From NCBI RefSeq assembly GCF_900111765.1, contig NZ_FOIB01000001.1:868001-932000 (forward strand): a stretch of 64,000 nucleotides of DNA, read 5' to 3'. A program made the position numbers and the translations under genes. Of this stretch, positions 24,965-33,536 are shown piece after piece. The DNA is from Myxococcus fulvus. Its GTDB lineage: Bacteria; Myxococcota; Myxococcia; Myxococcales; Myxococcaceae. The first letter of the stretch is position 1. Every line of letters begins with the position of its first letter. The notes below the pieces were generated by a model. The model was given only the letters and a program-made list of their open reading frames with translations, made no database searches and was not told where the DNA came from.

Positions 24965-27232
24965 ATGGCTAACAAGTCCCAACCGGACTACGCCGGTCGT
25001 GCCCACGACAGCTTGAAGCAGGCGTTGCGCGAGCGATTGGACCGCAATCAGCTCGCGCACCGCGAGGTCCCCTGGGATTCCACGCGCGCTGAGTCATCGC
25101 CGCTCACGGGCGGACGCGACGTGGAGGCGTGGTTCCTGGGCCCGCGCGCGGAGAACGCGGAGCTCTTCGAGCAATTGGTGTTGGAGGCCCTGCGAGACCA
25201 CTCCTTCTGGCGCCGCAACTTCCACCCCACGGACCCGCCCGCAATCACCCAGACCATCAAGCGCGACCCCGGCTACCTGCGCGCGCTGGACACGCTGCAC
25301 ACGGAGTTCGACACCCTGCTGGCCGAGCTGAAGAAGTCCGCGCCGTTCTTCAGCATGCGCTACCAGGGCCACATGACGTGGGACCAGACGCTGCCGGGCA
25401 TGGCGGGCTACTTCGCGGCCATGCTCTACAACCAGAACAACGTCGCGCTGGAGGCCTCGCCGCTGACGACGGTGCTGGAGGTCCGCGTCGGTGAGGATTT
25501 GTGTCGCATGGTGGGCTACGCCGAGCAGGGGCAGGTGCGGCCCTGGAGCCACCTGACGTGTGGCGGCACCACCGCCAACATCGAGGCGATGTGGGCCGCG
25601 CGGAACCTCAAGTTCTACCCGCTGTCCCTGCGCGAGGCCCTGGGCAAGGAGCCCGCGCTCGCCGCCGCGAAGGGGCTGGAAGTCACCCTGCCGTCCGACA
25701 AGAAGGCGCGGCTGTTGGACCTGAACGCGTGGCAGGCGCTCAACCTGGAGGTGGACGAGGTGCTGGGGTTGCCCACGCGCATCCAGGACCAGTTCGGCAT
25801 CCCGGTGGAGACGCTGACGGCGCGGCTGTCCGACTACACGCTCCAGGACCTGGGCCTGGTGGAGTTCACCCGGCGCCACCTGGGGGACGTGAAGGCGCCG
25901 GTGTTCATGGTGCCGGGCTCCAAGCACTACTCGCTGCCCAAGGCCGCGGCCATCCTGGGCGTGGGCGCGGACCACATGTACAGCGTCCCGCTGGATGAGG
26001 CCGGGCGCATGGACATGGAGAGCCTGGAGTCACGGCTGGACCAGTGCCGCGCGGACAAGCGGCCGGTCATCGCGGTGACGGCGGTGATGGGCACCACGGA
26101 GGAGGGGCTGGTGGACCCGCTCGCGTCGGTGATTGCCTTGCGCAAGCAGAAGTACCACCCGCTGGACATGTCCTTCTGCGTGCACGCGGACGCGGCGTGG
26201 GGCGGCTACTTCGCGTCGCTCCTGCGCCCGGCTCCCGGACCCAAGGGCGCGCGCTCGGGCCCGCCGGCCCCCGTGCTGCAATTGAGCACCTACGCGATGA
26301 AGCAGTTCGAGGCGCTGCCGGAGGCGGACACCATCACCGTGGACCCGCACAAGACGGGCTACCTGCCGTATCCCGCGGGCGCGCTGTGCTACCGCAACCA
26401 GGCCATGCGCAGCCTCGTGGCCTTCGAGGCGCCGTACATCAACACCGCGGGCAGCCAGGAGGACCTCACGGTGGGCAAGTACGGCATCGAGGGCTCCAAG
26501 CCCGGCGCCGCCGCCGCGGGCGTGTACCTGAGCCACGCCGTCGTGCCGCCGGACCAGCGCGGCTACGGGAAAATCCTGGGCAGGGCGCTCTACAACTGCA
26601 AGCTGTTCCACGCGCGCCTCCTGATGATGAACGCGGTGGCGGACGACTACCGGGTGGTGCCCGGCCCGCGCTTCGAGCTGCCGGAGAACCTGCGCAAGAA
26701 GTACGGCGGCACGCAGAAGGCGCTGGAGACGCTGCGAAACCAGCTCTCCAACAAGCGCCACGAGGAGCTGCTCGCCAGCGCGCAGCCCGAGGAGCTGGAG
26801 CTGCTGCGCGAGATGGGCGCGGACCTCAACATCCTCACGTATGCCTTCAACTTCCAGACGGCGGACGGGCTCAATCCCAGCCTCGCCAAGGCGAATGACT
26901 TCAACCGGGGCATCTATGACCGGCTGGGCGTGAAGGCGGACGGCCGGGACATCTACGGCTACCGGCTGCTGGTGAGCACCACGGACTTCATCGAGGCGGA
27001 CTACGGCAAGAAGTTCTTCGCCGACTACGAGGAGCGGCTGCTCGGCACCGCCACGCCCGAGGACGCGGAGGAGGGCCGCATCACCGTGCTGCGCTCCGTC
27101 ATCATGGACCCCTGGATTACGGAGGATTTGGAGGGCCGCCCCTTCCTCGACACCATCATCCAGGAGCTGCGCGCCGCGGTGGAGGACACCCTCCACGAGC
27201 TCCAGGGCACCGCCACCCGCCGCACCCGCTAG
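24965..27232 (+). CDS. large pyridoxal-phosphate-dependent decarboxylase (group II type)
   Basis: The 755-residue enzyme shows the fold-type I group II decarboxylase pattern: GGTTANIEAMWAAR (phosphate/aldimine region), HADAAWGGYF and DPHKTGY, with the Schiff-base Lys at residue 463. Relatives decarboxylate Glu, Tyr, or aromatic amino acids. At 755 residues it is much longer than the roughly 480-residue norm. Extra material includes residues about 210-290 between the glycine motif and the next conserved block, and a C-terminal extension of about 200 residues. It begins at ATG 24965; the frame continues to 24773 without coding character. Substrate cannot be assigned. Monocistronic between two hairpins. 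Confidence 0.88.
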   Translation: MANKSQPDYAGRAHDSLKQALRERLDRNQLAHREVPWDSTRAESSPLTGGRDVEAWFLGPRAENAELFEQLVLEALRDHSFWRRNFHPTDPPAITQTIKRDPGYLRALDTLHTEFDTLLAELKKSAPFFSMRYQGHMTWDQTLPGMAGYFAAMLYNQNNVALEASPLTTVLEVRVGEDLCRMVGYAEQGQVRPWSHLTCGGTTANIEAMWAARNLKFYPLSLREALGKEPALAAAKGLEVTLPSDKKARLLDLNAWQALNLEVDEVLGLPTRIQDQFGIPVETLTARLSDYTLQDLGLVEFTRRHLGDVKAPVFMVPGSKHYSLPKAAAILGVGADHMYSVPLDEAGRMDMESLESRLDQCRADKRPVIAVTAVMGTTEEGLVDPLASVIALRKQKYHPLDMSFCVHADAAWGGYFASLLRPAPGPKGARSGPPAPVLQLSTYAMKQFEALPEADTITVDPHKTGYLPYPAGALCYRNQAMRSLVAFEAPYINTAGSQEDLTVGKYGIEGSKPGAAAAGVYLSHAVVPPDQRGYGKILGRALYNCKLFHARLLMMNAVADDYRVVPGPRFELPENLRKKYGGTQKALETLRNQLSNKRHEELLASAQPEELELLREMGADLNILTYAFNFQTADGLNPSLAKANDFNRGIYDRLGVKADGRDIYGYRLLVSTTDFIEADYGKKFFADYEERLLGTATPEDAEEGRITVLRSVIMDPWITEDLEGRPFLDTIIQELRAAVEDTLHELQGTATRRTR

Positions 27233-27242
27233 CCTCGGGCTC

Positions 27243-27272
27243 CGGCCACCTCGGGGTGCTCCAAGGTGGCCG
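27243..27272 (+). terminator. hairpin terminator after PLP decarboxylase
   Basis: CGGCCACCT (27243-27251) and AGGTGGCCG (27264-27272) form a perfect 9-pair stem with a 12-base loop, ten bases after the stop. Confidence 0.6.
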
Positions 27273-27289
27273 ATGTAGCCTGAGTCAAC

Positions 27290-27325
27290 GGAAACCTTGT
27301 TTTGTCATCGTAAATAAGAATTTGC
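27290..27325 (+). promoter_or_regulatory. AT-rich promoter region of small lipoprotein gene
   Basis: The stretch from GGAAAC (27290-27295) through TAAATAAGAATTT (27311-27323) is by far the most AT-rich in its surroundings and lies about 80-110 bases before ATG 27401. GGAAAC followed after 15 bases by TAAATA loosely resembles an ECF sigma promoter, but no -35/-10 pair is convincing. Confidence 0.3.
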
Positions 27326-27400
27326 GAGAAGGCCTCTTGGCTCCGTTCACGGGGAATGCTTGGTTGCGCGCTCCCCCTCACCTGGAAAGGTGCGCATCGA

Positions 27401-27829
27401 ATGCGGAACTTCCTCGCAGTGACGGCTTCCATCCTCTCGCTCTCGCTGTTCGGCTGCAGCAACGCGCCGGCGGAGCAGGCCCCGGCCGAGCCGACGCCGG
27501 AGACCACCGAGCAGACCCAGAGCCTCTACCCCACGGGCAGCGGCTGTCAGTACGACTCCGAGTGCGGTTCAGGCCTGTGCTGGCGCGAGGCGGACTCCTA
27601 CCCGCTCTACAACCCGTACTGGATTCGGGCGAGCGCCTGCACCGAGGAGTGCGGCGAGGACGACCACCAGGCCTGCCGTGACCTGGCCGCGTCCCTGAAC
27701 GCCCCGTCGCCCAACACGGCGCGCTGCATCCCCGCGCGCGGCGTCTACGACGACTACCCCTACGACGACATCTTCTACGTGTGCGACATGGTCGCCGCGG
27801 GCCTGGGCCACGTCGCCTGGGTGGAGTGA
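27401..27829 (+). CDS. small cysteine-containing lipoprotein
   Basis: A 142-residue protein with lipoprotein signal (lipobox SLFGC), a Pro/Glu/Thr-rich linker, and a compact domain with eight Cys (for example CQYDSECGSGLC and CTEECGEDD) that could form four disulfides. The CxxDxxCxxGxC pattern is common among secreted myxobacterial proteins. It has its own AT-rich upstream region and a hairpin downstream. Function unknown. Confidence 0.75.
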   Translation: MRNFLAVTASILSLSLFGCSNAPAEQAPAEPTPETTEQTQSLYPTGSGCQYDSECGSGLCWREADSYPLYNPYWIRASACTEECGEDDHQACRDLAASLNAPSPNTARCIPARGVYDDYPYDDIFYVCDMVAAGLGHVAWVE

Positions 27830-27836
27830 TGTCTTT

Positions 27837-27871
27837 CGCGCCGTCCGGAGCGGGTGTCTCCGGGCGGCGCG
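27837..27871. terminator. bidirectional hairpin between convergent genes
   Basis: A 14-pair stem (27837-27850 with 27858-27871, one G-T wobble) has a 7-base loop. It lies between the lipoprotein stop and the end of the Hsp70-like gene on the other strand. Confidence 0.6.
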
Positions 27872-27892
27872 GTTCGCGTCGAGTGAGCGGGC

Positions 27893-29146
27893 TCAGCCCA
27901 GGGTGGCGGAGGCGCGGCCGAGGCCCTCGGCGACGGAGGTGAAGGCGTCCGCGGTGCGCACGCGCTCCTCGCCGAAGCGGCGCACGTAGAGCTGGCGCAC
28001 GGCGGGAATCTGCGACGAGCCGCCGGTGAGGAACACCGCGTCGATGTGCTCGGCCTCCGGGTGGCGTGAGAGCAGGCCCTGGGTGCACTGCTCCAGCTCG
28101 TCGAGCAGCGGCTTGCTGAAGGCGTCGAACTCGGCGCGGGTGATGGGCTCGTGGAGGTTGATGCGGGCCTCCTCGAAGTCGATGGTGGCGACGTCGTCGC
28201 GGGACAGGCGCACCTTGGCGGCTTCGATGGCGCGGAAGAGGCGGTAGCCCAGGTTGTCCACGACCAGGTCGTGGAGGGCCTCGATTTCGGCCGGCTTGTC
28301 GCTGGTCTCCATCATCGTGTTGAGCAGCTCCTGGGTGGACTTCTCACGGATGAAGGACATCTCGTGCCAGGACAGCAGCTTGGCCATGATGTGTTGCGGA
28401 ATCGGCAGGCGCTTGTCGCTCAGGCCGCGCACCCGGTACGTGGAGCCGGCGCCGAAGCGGGGCAAGAGCTTGTGGCGCATGATTTCGGCGTCGAAGCGGT
28501 CTCCGCCGATGCGCACGCCGGTGGAGCCGACGACGTCCGGGCGGCGGTCCTTGGCGCCCCGGCGCGAGGGGCCCAGGCGCATCAGGGTGAGGTCGGTGGT
28601 GCCGGCGCCGAAGTCGGCCACGAGGACGAGCTCGTCGCGGGTGAGCTGGGCCTCGTAGGCGAGCGCGGCGGCGATGGGCTCGATGAGGAACTCGATGTGC
28701 TGGAAGCCGGCGAGCTCGGCGGCGCGGTGCAGGCGCTTCTGGGCGAGGGCGTCCGCGTCCGGGTCCGGCGTGAAGACGGCGGGGCGGCCGAGGACGACGG
28801 CCTCCGGGGGCGTGCCCATGTGGGCGCCGGCGGCCTCGCGCACGCGGCGCAGGAGGATGGCGACCAGGTCCTCGATGGTGAAGGTGCGGCCCTTGACCTG
28901 GGTGGCGCGGAAGGAGCTGGAGTGGAGGAAGGACTTCACGGACTGGATGAAGCGTCCGGTGTTGTCCTCGAGGTAGCGATTGATGGCGTCGGCGCCCGTG
29001 TAGATTTCGCGCTCGTCGTCCGGGAAGAACATGACGGAGCGATAGAGCCGGGGCTCCGAGGTGTGGGGTTGCAGGGACAGCACCGTGCCGTCGGGCAGGG
29101 CCGCCGCGGTGTTGCTGGTTCCGAAGTCGAGTCCGCAGGCGTGCAT
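27893..29146 (-). CDS. Hsp70-family (YegD-like) ATPase-domain protein
   Basis: The 417-residue protein is an actin/Hsp70-fold ATPase: phosphate 1 motif LDFGTSNTAAAL (6-17), phosphate 2 VADFGAGTTDLTL, and adenosine motif VFLTGGSSQIPAVR near the C terminus. The substrate-binding domain and lid of DnaK are absent, which matches the YegD group of stand-alone ATPase-domain proteins with unknown clients. ATG 29146 starts exactly at the family-type MxxCGLDFGTSN; the frame upstream to 29404 is not coding. It is divergent from the Ala/Gln-rich lipoprotein gene. Confidence 0.88.
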   Translation of the reverse strand: MHACGLDFGTSNTAAALPDGTVLSLQPHTSEPRLYRSVMFFPDDEREIYTGADAINRYLEDNTGRFIQSVKSFLHSSSFRATQVKGRTFTIEDLVAILLRRVREAAGAHMGTPPEAVVLGRPAVFTPDPDADALAQKRLHRAAELAGFQHIEFLIEPIAAALAYEAQLTRDELVLVADFGAGTTDLTLMRLGPSRRGAKDRRPDVVGSTGVRIGGDRFDAEIMRHKLLPRFGAGSTYRVRGLSDKRLPIPQHIMAKLLSWHEMSFIREKSTQELLNTMMETSDKPAEIEALHDLVVDNLGYRLFRAIEAAKVRLSRDDVATIDFEEARINLHEPITRAEFDAFSKPLLDELEQCTQGLLSRHPEAEHIDAVFLTGGSSQIPAVRQLYVRRFGEERVRTADAFTSVAEGLGRASATLG

Positions 29147-29311
29147 GGGGGTGCGCCCCTTATCCCCAAAGTCCCGGAAAGGGTAGGGCGTCGTGAGGTG
29201 GGCTGCCCGATGCAGGACGGCCGAGTGGGCGGCCGCCCGGAGAGGGCGTGGGTTGGCGGAGTTCGATGACTTCCCATGTTTCTTTTTCGGGCAGTCACGA
29301 CAGGAGGACTC

Positions 29312-30850
29312 ATGAAGCTCCGCGCGAAGTGGGCGGTGGCCGCGGGCGCCGCGTTGCTCGTCACGGGATGTCGGTCGAAGTCGTCGCAGGAGGACGCGCA
29401 GCAACAGCAGGCCGCCCAGGCTCGCGAGGACGTCCAGCGAGAGCAGCGCGAGCTGGATGAGGCGAAGGCTCGGGCCGAGCGGGAGTCTGCCGAGGTCCAG
29501 CAGTCAGGCGCGTCCGGGCAGGAGTCGGCCGAGGCTGGCCAGCAGTCGGGCCAGGGGCAGGCGGGGCCGCAGCAGGGCGTCCAGGCGGGGGCGGATGCAC
29601 GGCAGCGGGCCGCACAGGCGGGACAGCAGGCGACCGAGGCACAGCGGCAGGCCACACAGGCGGGACAGCAGGCCACCGCGGCTCAGCAGGCCACGCAGGC
29701 GACCGAGGCACAACGGCAGGCCACGCAAGCGGGACAGCAGGTCACCGCAGCTCAGCAAGCCGCACAGGCAGGACAGACACAGCAGCAGGCTTCACAGGCA
29801 GGTCAGGTGGACCCGACACGGCAACAGGCGCAGGCGGGACAGCAAGGTGCAGTTGCGCAACAGCAGTCCGCACAGGCGGCTCAATCGGGCCAGACGCCGC
29901 AAGGCGCGGACGCTCAGCAGCAAGCACAGGCGGGACAGCAAGGCGCGGATGCACAGCAGGCCAGTGAGGCGCAGCAGCAGGCCCAGGCCCAGCAAGGCGC
30001 GGGCGCGACGGGGACGCTGACGGACGACGCCAGCGACATCGAGTCGGAAAGGCAGGCGGAGCGACAGGCCGAGCTGCGCGCGGAGCAGCAGTCTCGACAG
30101 TCCAGCGCGGCGGCGGTCGGTGGCTCGGAGACCTCATCATCGAGCCCTTCGGTCCCGTCCCAGTCCACCACGGAGCCTGGAATCGGAGGCTCCTCCGCGG
30201 CGGGTGACTCGCAGACGTCGCCCTCGACCGATTCGAGCAGCTCGGCGCAGACCTCGCAGCCGGTCGAGGAGCCGCCCCAGCCGCTCTCTCCCCTCGAGCA
30301 ACTCGATGCACGGCAGCAGCAGGAGCAGATCCTCGGCACGGCGGAGCCACAGCAGCCCACCGCGGACACCGAGCAGCAGCCCATGGCCACCGCGCCCTCC
30401 ACCGACCTCCAGACACAGTCGCAGACCGGAACCTCCACCGGAACCACCGGCACCCAGACGCAGCCCGGGGCCGTCACGCAGCAACCCATGGTCATGCTCC
30501 CCGTCCCGTCCACGGGGACGGGGCAGGGCAGCACGGCCTCCGCCGGGGCCCAGCTCGGCGCCGAGCAACAGTTCATCGGCGAGGTGGTCCGCGCCTCCGA
30601 CACCGAGGTGCTGCTCAGCGAGAACGGCGAGCCCCAGCTGCGCTTGACGGTGAGCCCCTCGACGCTGGTGATGGTGAACGGCATGCAGTCGGTCGCCGAG
30701 GACGTCCCGGAGGGCGCCCAGGTGCGCGCCGCGTACACCATGGATGAGTCAGGCGAGGCGACGGCCACGCGCATCGAGGCCACCTCTCCAGGTGGGCCCA
30801 CCGGCTCCGGCGCCCCACTCCAGGAGTCGCAACCCACACCGCAGCAGTAA
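29312..30850 (+). CDS. Ala/Gln-rich repeat lipoprotein
   Basis: The 512-residue protein has a lipoprotein signal ending VTGCRS, a short charged coiled coil, then about 200 residues made almost only of Gln, Ala and Gly, in loose 7- to 14-residue repeats such as QATQAGQQATEAQR. A Ser/Thr/Gln/Pro-rich linker follows. The last 100 residues hold a small beta domain (FIGEVVRASDTEVLLSENG, written here as its start FIGEVVRAS and its end VRAAYTMDESGEATATRIE) resembling DUF5666-like folds. CAGGAGGACTC precedes ATG 29312. It may span the periplasm or extend from the surface; function unknown. Confidence 0.75.
   Translation: MKLRAKWAVAAGAALLVTGCRSKSSQEDAQQQQAAQAREDVQREQRELDEAKARAERESAEVQQSGASGQESAEAGQQSGQGQAGPQQGVQAGADARQRAAQAGQQATEAQRQATQAGQQATAAQQATQATEAQRQATQAGQQVTAAQQAAQAGQTQQQASQAGQVDPTRQQAQAGQQGAVAQQQSAQAAQSGQTPQGADAQQQAQAGQQGADAQQASEAQQQAQAQQGAGATGTLTDDASDIESERQAERQAELRAEQQSRQSSAAAVGGSETSSSSPSVPSQSTTEPGIGGSSAAGDSQTSPSTDSSSSAQTSQPVEEPPQPLSPLEQLDARQQQEQILGTAEPQQPTADTEQQPMATAPSTDLQTQSQTGTSTGTTGTQTQPGAVTQQPMVMLPVPSTGTGQGSTASAGAQLGAEQQFIGEVVRASDTEVLLSENGEPQLRLTVSPSTLVMVNGMQSVAEDVPEGAQVRAAYTMDESGEATATRIEATSPGGPTGSGAPLQESQPTPQQ
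29540..30010 (+). repeat. low-complexity Gln/Ala/Gly coding repeats
   Basis: The DNA consists of imperfect repeats built from CAGGCGGGACAGCAG and related GCA/CAG/GCC codons, all in frame in the lipoprotein. Unit length varies between about 21 and 42 bases, so this is degenerate rather than a perfect array. Boundaries are approximate. Confidence 0.6.
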
Positions 30851-30898
30851 CCCCATCGCTCCGGTGACGGGGTGTCGAAAAGCGCCTCGTGATACGAA

Positions 30899-30924
30899 AG
30901 GCCTCCTCACATCCGAGGAGGTCT
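30899..30924 (+). promoter_or_regulatory. stem-loop sequestering a ribosome-binding site
   Basis: CCTCCTC (30902-30908) pairs perfectly with GAGGAGG (30915-30921), and three outer pairs extend the stem to about ten. The loop is ACATCC. The 3' arm is the Shine-Dalgarno sequence of the gene at 30929, seven bases before its ATG, so folding would block translation. Confidence 0.6.
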
Positions 30925-30928
30925 CATC

Positions 30929-31291
30929 ATGAAGCAGCGTCTCGTCGTCATCCTGGGAGCACTGGGGTTGGGCGTGGTGATGGGCTGTGGTGGAGCCGTC
31001 GAGCAGTCCCCTGAGCCGACCGCCAGCGTGGCCGCGTCCCTGTGGGACGACGAACAGCAGGAGCCCGCGCTCTGCAAGAAGGATGGGGAGTGTGGCTCCG
31101 GCGAGGACTGGGTGACCTGCCCGGCGGACTGCGAGCCTCCGCAGGACACATGCGGGGACGGCGCTTGCCTCGGTGCGGAAACGCACCAGAGCTGCCCGGC
31201 GGACTGCGACGCTCCGGTTGACGGGTGCGGTGACGGCTATTGCACCGGCACGGAGACGCACCAGAGCTGTGCTTTGGACTGCGACGGCTGA
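30929..31291 (+). CDS. small lipoprotein with CGDGxC repeats
   Basis: A 120-residue lipoprotein (lipobox VMGC) with an acidic linker and three related Cys motifs: CKKDGECGSGEDWVTCPADC, CGDGACLGAETHQSCPADC and CGDGYCTGTETHQSCALDC. The last two are near-identical tandem repeats of about 24 residues. Such CGDGxCxxxE units are widespread in myxobacterial secreted proteins and may bind calcium. Its ribosome-binding site lies inside the stem-loop at 30899-30924. Confidence 0.75.
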   Translation: MKQRLVVILGALGLGVVMGCGGAVEQSPEPTASVAASLWDDEQQEPALCKKDGECGSGEDWVTCPADCEPPQDTCGDGACLGAETHQSCPADCDAPVDGCGDGYCTGTETHQSCALDCDG

Positions 31292-31409
31292 GCGTCGGGC
31301 AGCGGGCACCTATCGTCCGCCGGACAGTGGCAACGGTTCCCGCGCCCATACCGCTCGCACCTGCCCCTCCCCAACCTCCGCCAGCCTGGGTGGAGAACGG
31401 GGAGGGGAC

Positions 31410-31991
31410 ATGCACGGGGTGAGAGGGTGGATGGGCGCGCTGCTGGCGGGCGTGGTGGTGTTGGCGATGGGCTGCATGAACGAGTCGAGCGAGAGCCCGG
31501 TGCCGGGGCTCAGTACCCAGACGGTGGAGCTCACGGACGCGCAGATCCTCCGGGTGATGCAGGTCGCGAACGAGAGCGAGATTGCCTTCGGGGCGCTCGG
31601 GCAGTCGCGAGCGAGCACCGCGTCGGTGCGGGACTTCAGCGTGAAGATGGTCACCGAGCACACGGTGGCGCGCGAGGAGCTGGGCCTGTTGGCCGTGGAC
31701 CAGCAGCTGCGGCCCGCGGACAGCGAGCTGTCCTCGATGCTGATGGCGGATGCCCAGCACATGATGGCGGAGATGGACTCGCTGGAGGGGACGCGCTTCG
31801 ACCTGGCGCTGATGGACGTGCAGCTCGCGCTCCATGCGCGCACGGCCATGCTGATGGACTCCCTGCTGCTGTCCCAGTCGGACAACGAGGCCCTGCGCCA
31901 GATGCTGACGACGCAGCGCAAGGCGGTGCAGGGACACCTGGAGGAGGCCCTGCCCATCCAGAAGGCCCTCTTCGACGCCCCGGCTCCCTGA
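31410..31991 (+). CDS. DUF4142-type lipoprotein
   Basis: The 193-residue protein has a lipoprotein signal ending VLAMGCM. It continues as an all-helical ferritin-like DUF4142 domain: LTDAQILRVMQVANESEI, VRDFSVKMVTEHTVAREEL and a closing AVQGHLEEALPIQKALF. Members are periplasmic or outer-membrane proteins of unknown function, often stress-induced. GGAGGGGAC directly precedes ATG 31410; the frame extends upstream to 31173 without coding character. Convergent with the CHAD gene. Confidence 0.85.
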   Translation: MHGVRGWMGALLAGVVVLAMGCMNESSESPVPGLSTQTVELTDAQILRVMQVANESEIAFGALGQSRASTASVRDFSVKMVTEHTVAREELGLLAVDQQLRPADSELSSMLMADAQHMMAEMDSLEGTRFDLALMDVQLALHARTAMLMDSLLLSQSDNEALRQMLTTQRKAVQGHLEEALPIQKALFDAPAP

Positions 31992-32002
31992 GCCCGCCAG
32001 CG

Positions 32003-32902
32003 TTACGAGAGGACCTGGAGCAGTCGTCGGGGGATGTCCTCGGCGTGCCAGCGCTGGAGTTCGCGGGCAATCTCGGCGGAGCGCTTGGCGCGGCCCTCGC
32101 GGATGAGGGGGAGCAGGGCGCGAGCCGCCTTTCGCTCCTGGGGCTTGCCGCCCGCGGCGAGCCGCTCGAAGACCTCCAGCCGGACGTCCGCGTCGTGCAG
32201 CTCGCCGAGTCCTTCCTGGAGCGGGACGAGCATCTCGGTCAGCGCGCCGAGCGTGCGTCGGAAGGCGGGCTGGAAGATCTCGAGCTCGTAGCGCAGCTTC
32301 TTCAATTCCTTGCGCAGCACATGGGCGGAGGTCGCGTCGGGCGCGTCCATGTAGACCTTCATCCGCTTGTGCACGCGGCGCACGCGCCAGTGCAGGGGCT
32401 CCTTCACGCGGCGCCCGCCGAAGCGGTGGTCATCCTCCAGCCCATCCACCTTGCGCAGCATGCGAGGCAGGGTGCGGGACGACCAGCGCTTCAGCTCCGA
32501 GCGCAGACGCTTCTCCTTCGGCGCAAGGCCGGTGAGTCGGGCCTTGCCCAGCGCGGCGATGCCCTTGCGAGTCTCGGGCTTCTCCCGGCGCGCCTTCTTG
32601 GCGACGTCCTCCAGCCACAGGGCCTGGACGTGGAGGTCCCTCACGTCGCCCAGCGCGTCCTGGAGGCGCTTCACCTCGTGCTCCAGCTTCGTCAGGCCTC
32701 CGAGCGGGCGGAACACCTGGAGGGCGGCGCGGAGCCTGCGGGTGGCGACGCGCATGTCGTGGACGGCGTCATCGTCGATGGTGCCGTTGAGCTTGGACTC
32801 CGGCTTGCGGACATCGGCGAGTCGCCCGGCGAGGATGCGGCGCGCGGCCTGTCCCAGCTCGCTGTCGGGGCCGAGGCCTCGGATGGGCGTGGGTTGAGCC
32901 AT
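32003..32902 (-). CDS. CHAD domain protein
   Basis: The 299-residue protein is one CHAD domain, an alpha-helical fold with conserved His and basic residues known to bind inorganic polyphosphate. Visible hallmarks are VHDMRVATRRLRAALQVF, DALGDVRDLHV and LRKELKKLRYELEIF, and a late LGELHDADV. The many Arg/Lys on the helices suit a polyanion. It lies four bases downstream of the pyrophosphatase gene, so the two are co-transcribed, hinting at polyphosphate/pyrophosphate handling. Confidence 0.9.
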   Translation of the reverse strand: MAQPTPIRGLGPDSELGQAARRILAGRLADVRKPESKLNGTIDDDAVHDMRVATRRLRAALQVFRPLGGLTKLEHEVKRLQDALGDVRDLHVQALWLEDVAKKARREKPETRKGIAALGKARLTGLAPKEKRLRSELKRWSSRTLPRMLRKVDGLEDDHRFGGRRVKEPLHWRVRRVHKRMKVYMDAPDATSAHVLRKELKKLRYELEIFQPAFRRTLGALTEMLVPLQEGLGELHDADVRLEVFERLAAGGKPQERKAARALLPLIREGRAKRSAEIARELQRWHAEDIPRRLLQVLS

Positions 32903-32906
32903 GGGG

Positions 32907-33446
32907 TCAGCCTCCCTTCGCGGCGTAGGAGCGAATCATCTGTTCGGCGGCCTCGGGGCCTTCCCACCCGAGGACGCGGGCGTCCTTGTCGGCGAAGTGC
33001 ACGACGGTGAGGAAGAAGTGCGCCAGTTCATCGCGCTCGCGGTTGGAGATGTCCTGGTAGGTGCGCAGTTGTTCGGCGCGGGGCGCCTGGGTGGGGATGG
33101 CGAGGATGCGGTCATTGCGCTCGCGCTCACCGGGCTTGCCGTCCTTCTTCTTCTGGTCGACCAGGAGGACGCCGAGGGCGCGGCAGGGCAGCACGACGCC
33201 GGGCCAGGTGGAGTCGTCCCAGAGCACCATGGCATCGAGCGGGTCGCCGTCCGGGCCGAGGGTGGAGGGGATGAAGCCCCAGTCGAAGGGGTAGCGCAGT
33301 CCCCGGGTGAGGGGGCGCGAGAGCGAGAAGGCCGAGAGCGCGGTGTCGTACTTGAGCTTCACCGTCGAGCCGCGAGGCGACTCGACGACGACGTGGAAGG
33401 CGCCCTGGGGCCCGCGCGTGGGCAGGCGGGAGAGGTCCGTCGTCAT
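32907..33446 (-). CDS. inorganic pyrophosphatase family protein (family I)
   Basis: The 179-residue protein matches soluble family I pyrophosphatases in length and motif: D66-G-D68-PL-D71 (DxDPxD), followed by strands VVLPCRALGVLLV and NDRILAIPT. FDWGFIPSTLG supplies the substrate-binding Tyr/Phe region, and KLKYD the early Lys. The reaction would be hydrolysis of PPi to phosphate, pulling biosynthesis forward. It is divergent from typical Ppa proteins in the N-terminal part. It leads a two-gene operon with the CHAD protein. Confidence 0.88.
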   Translation of the reverse strand: MTTDLSRLPTRGPQGAFHVVVESPRGSTVKLKYDTALSAFSLSRPLTRGLRYPFDWGFIPSTLGPDGDPLDAMVLWDDSTWPGVVLPCRALGVLLVDQKKKDGKPGERERNDRILAIPTQAPRAEQLRTYQDISNRERDELAHFFLTVVHFADKDARVLGWEGPEAAEQMIRSYAAKGG

Positions 33447-33536
33447 GGAAGGTGAAAGGTCATGCCGGAGGCGGCTTCCGGCAAGAGCCCGAGTGGGCGA
33501 CGTTACGGGTCGCCAACCTTCCGAGTGTCGGGAAGT

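Noticed and set aside
29540..30010. Repeat array considered as a CRISPR or satellite
   Set aside because: Repeats are in frame, imperfect and without spacers; they encode a Q/A/G-rich protein segment.
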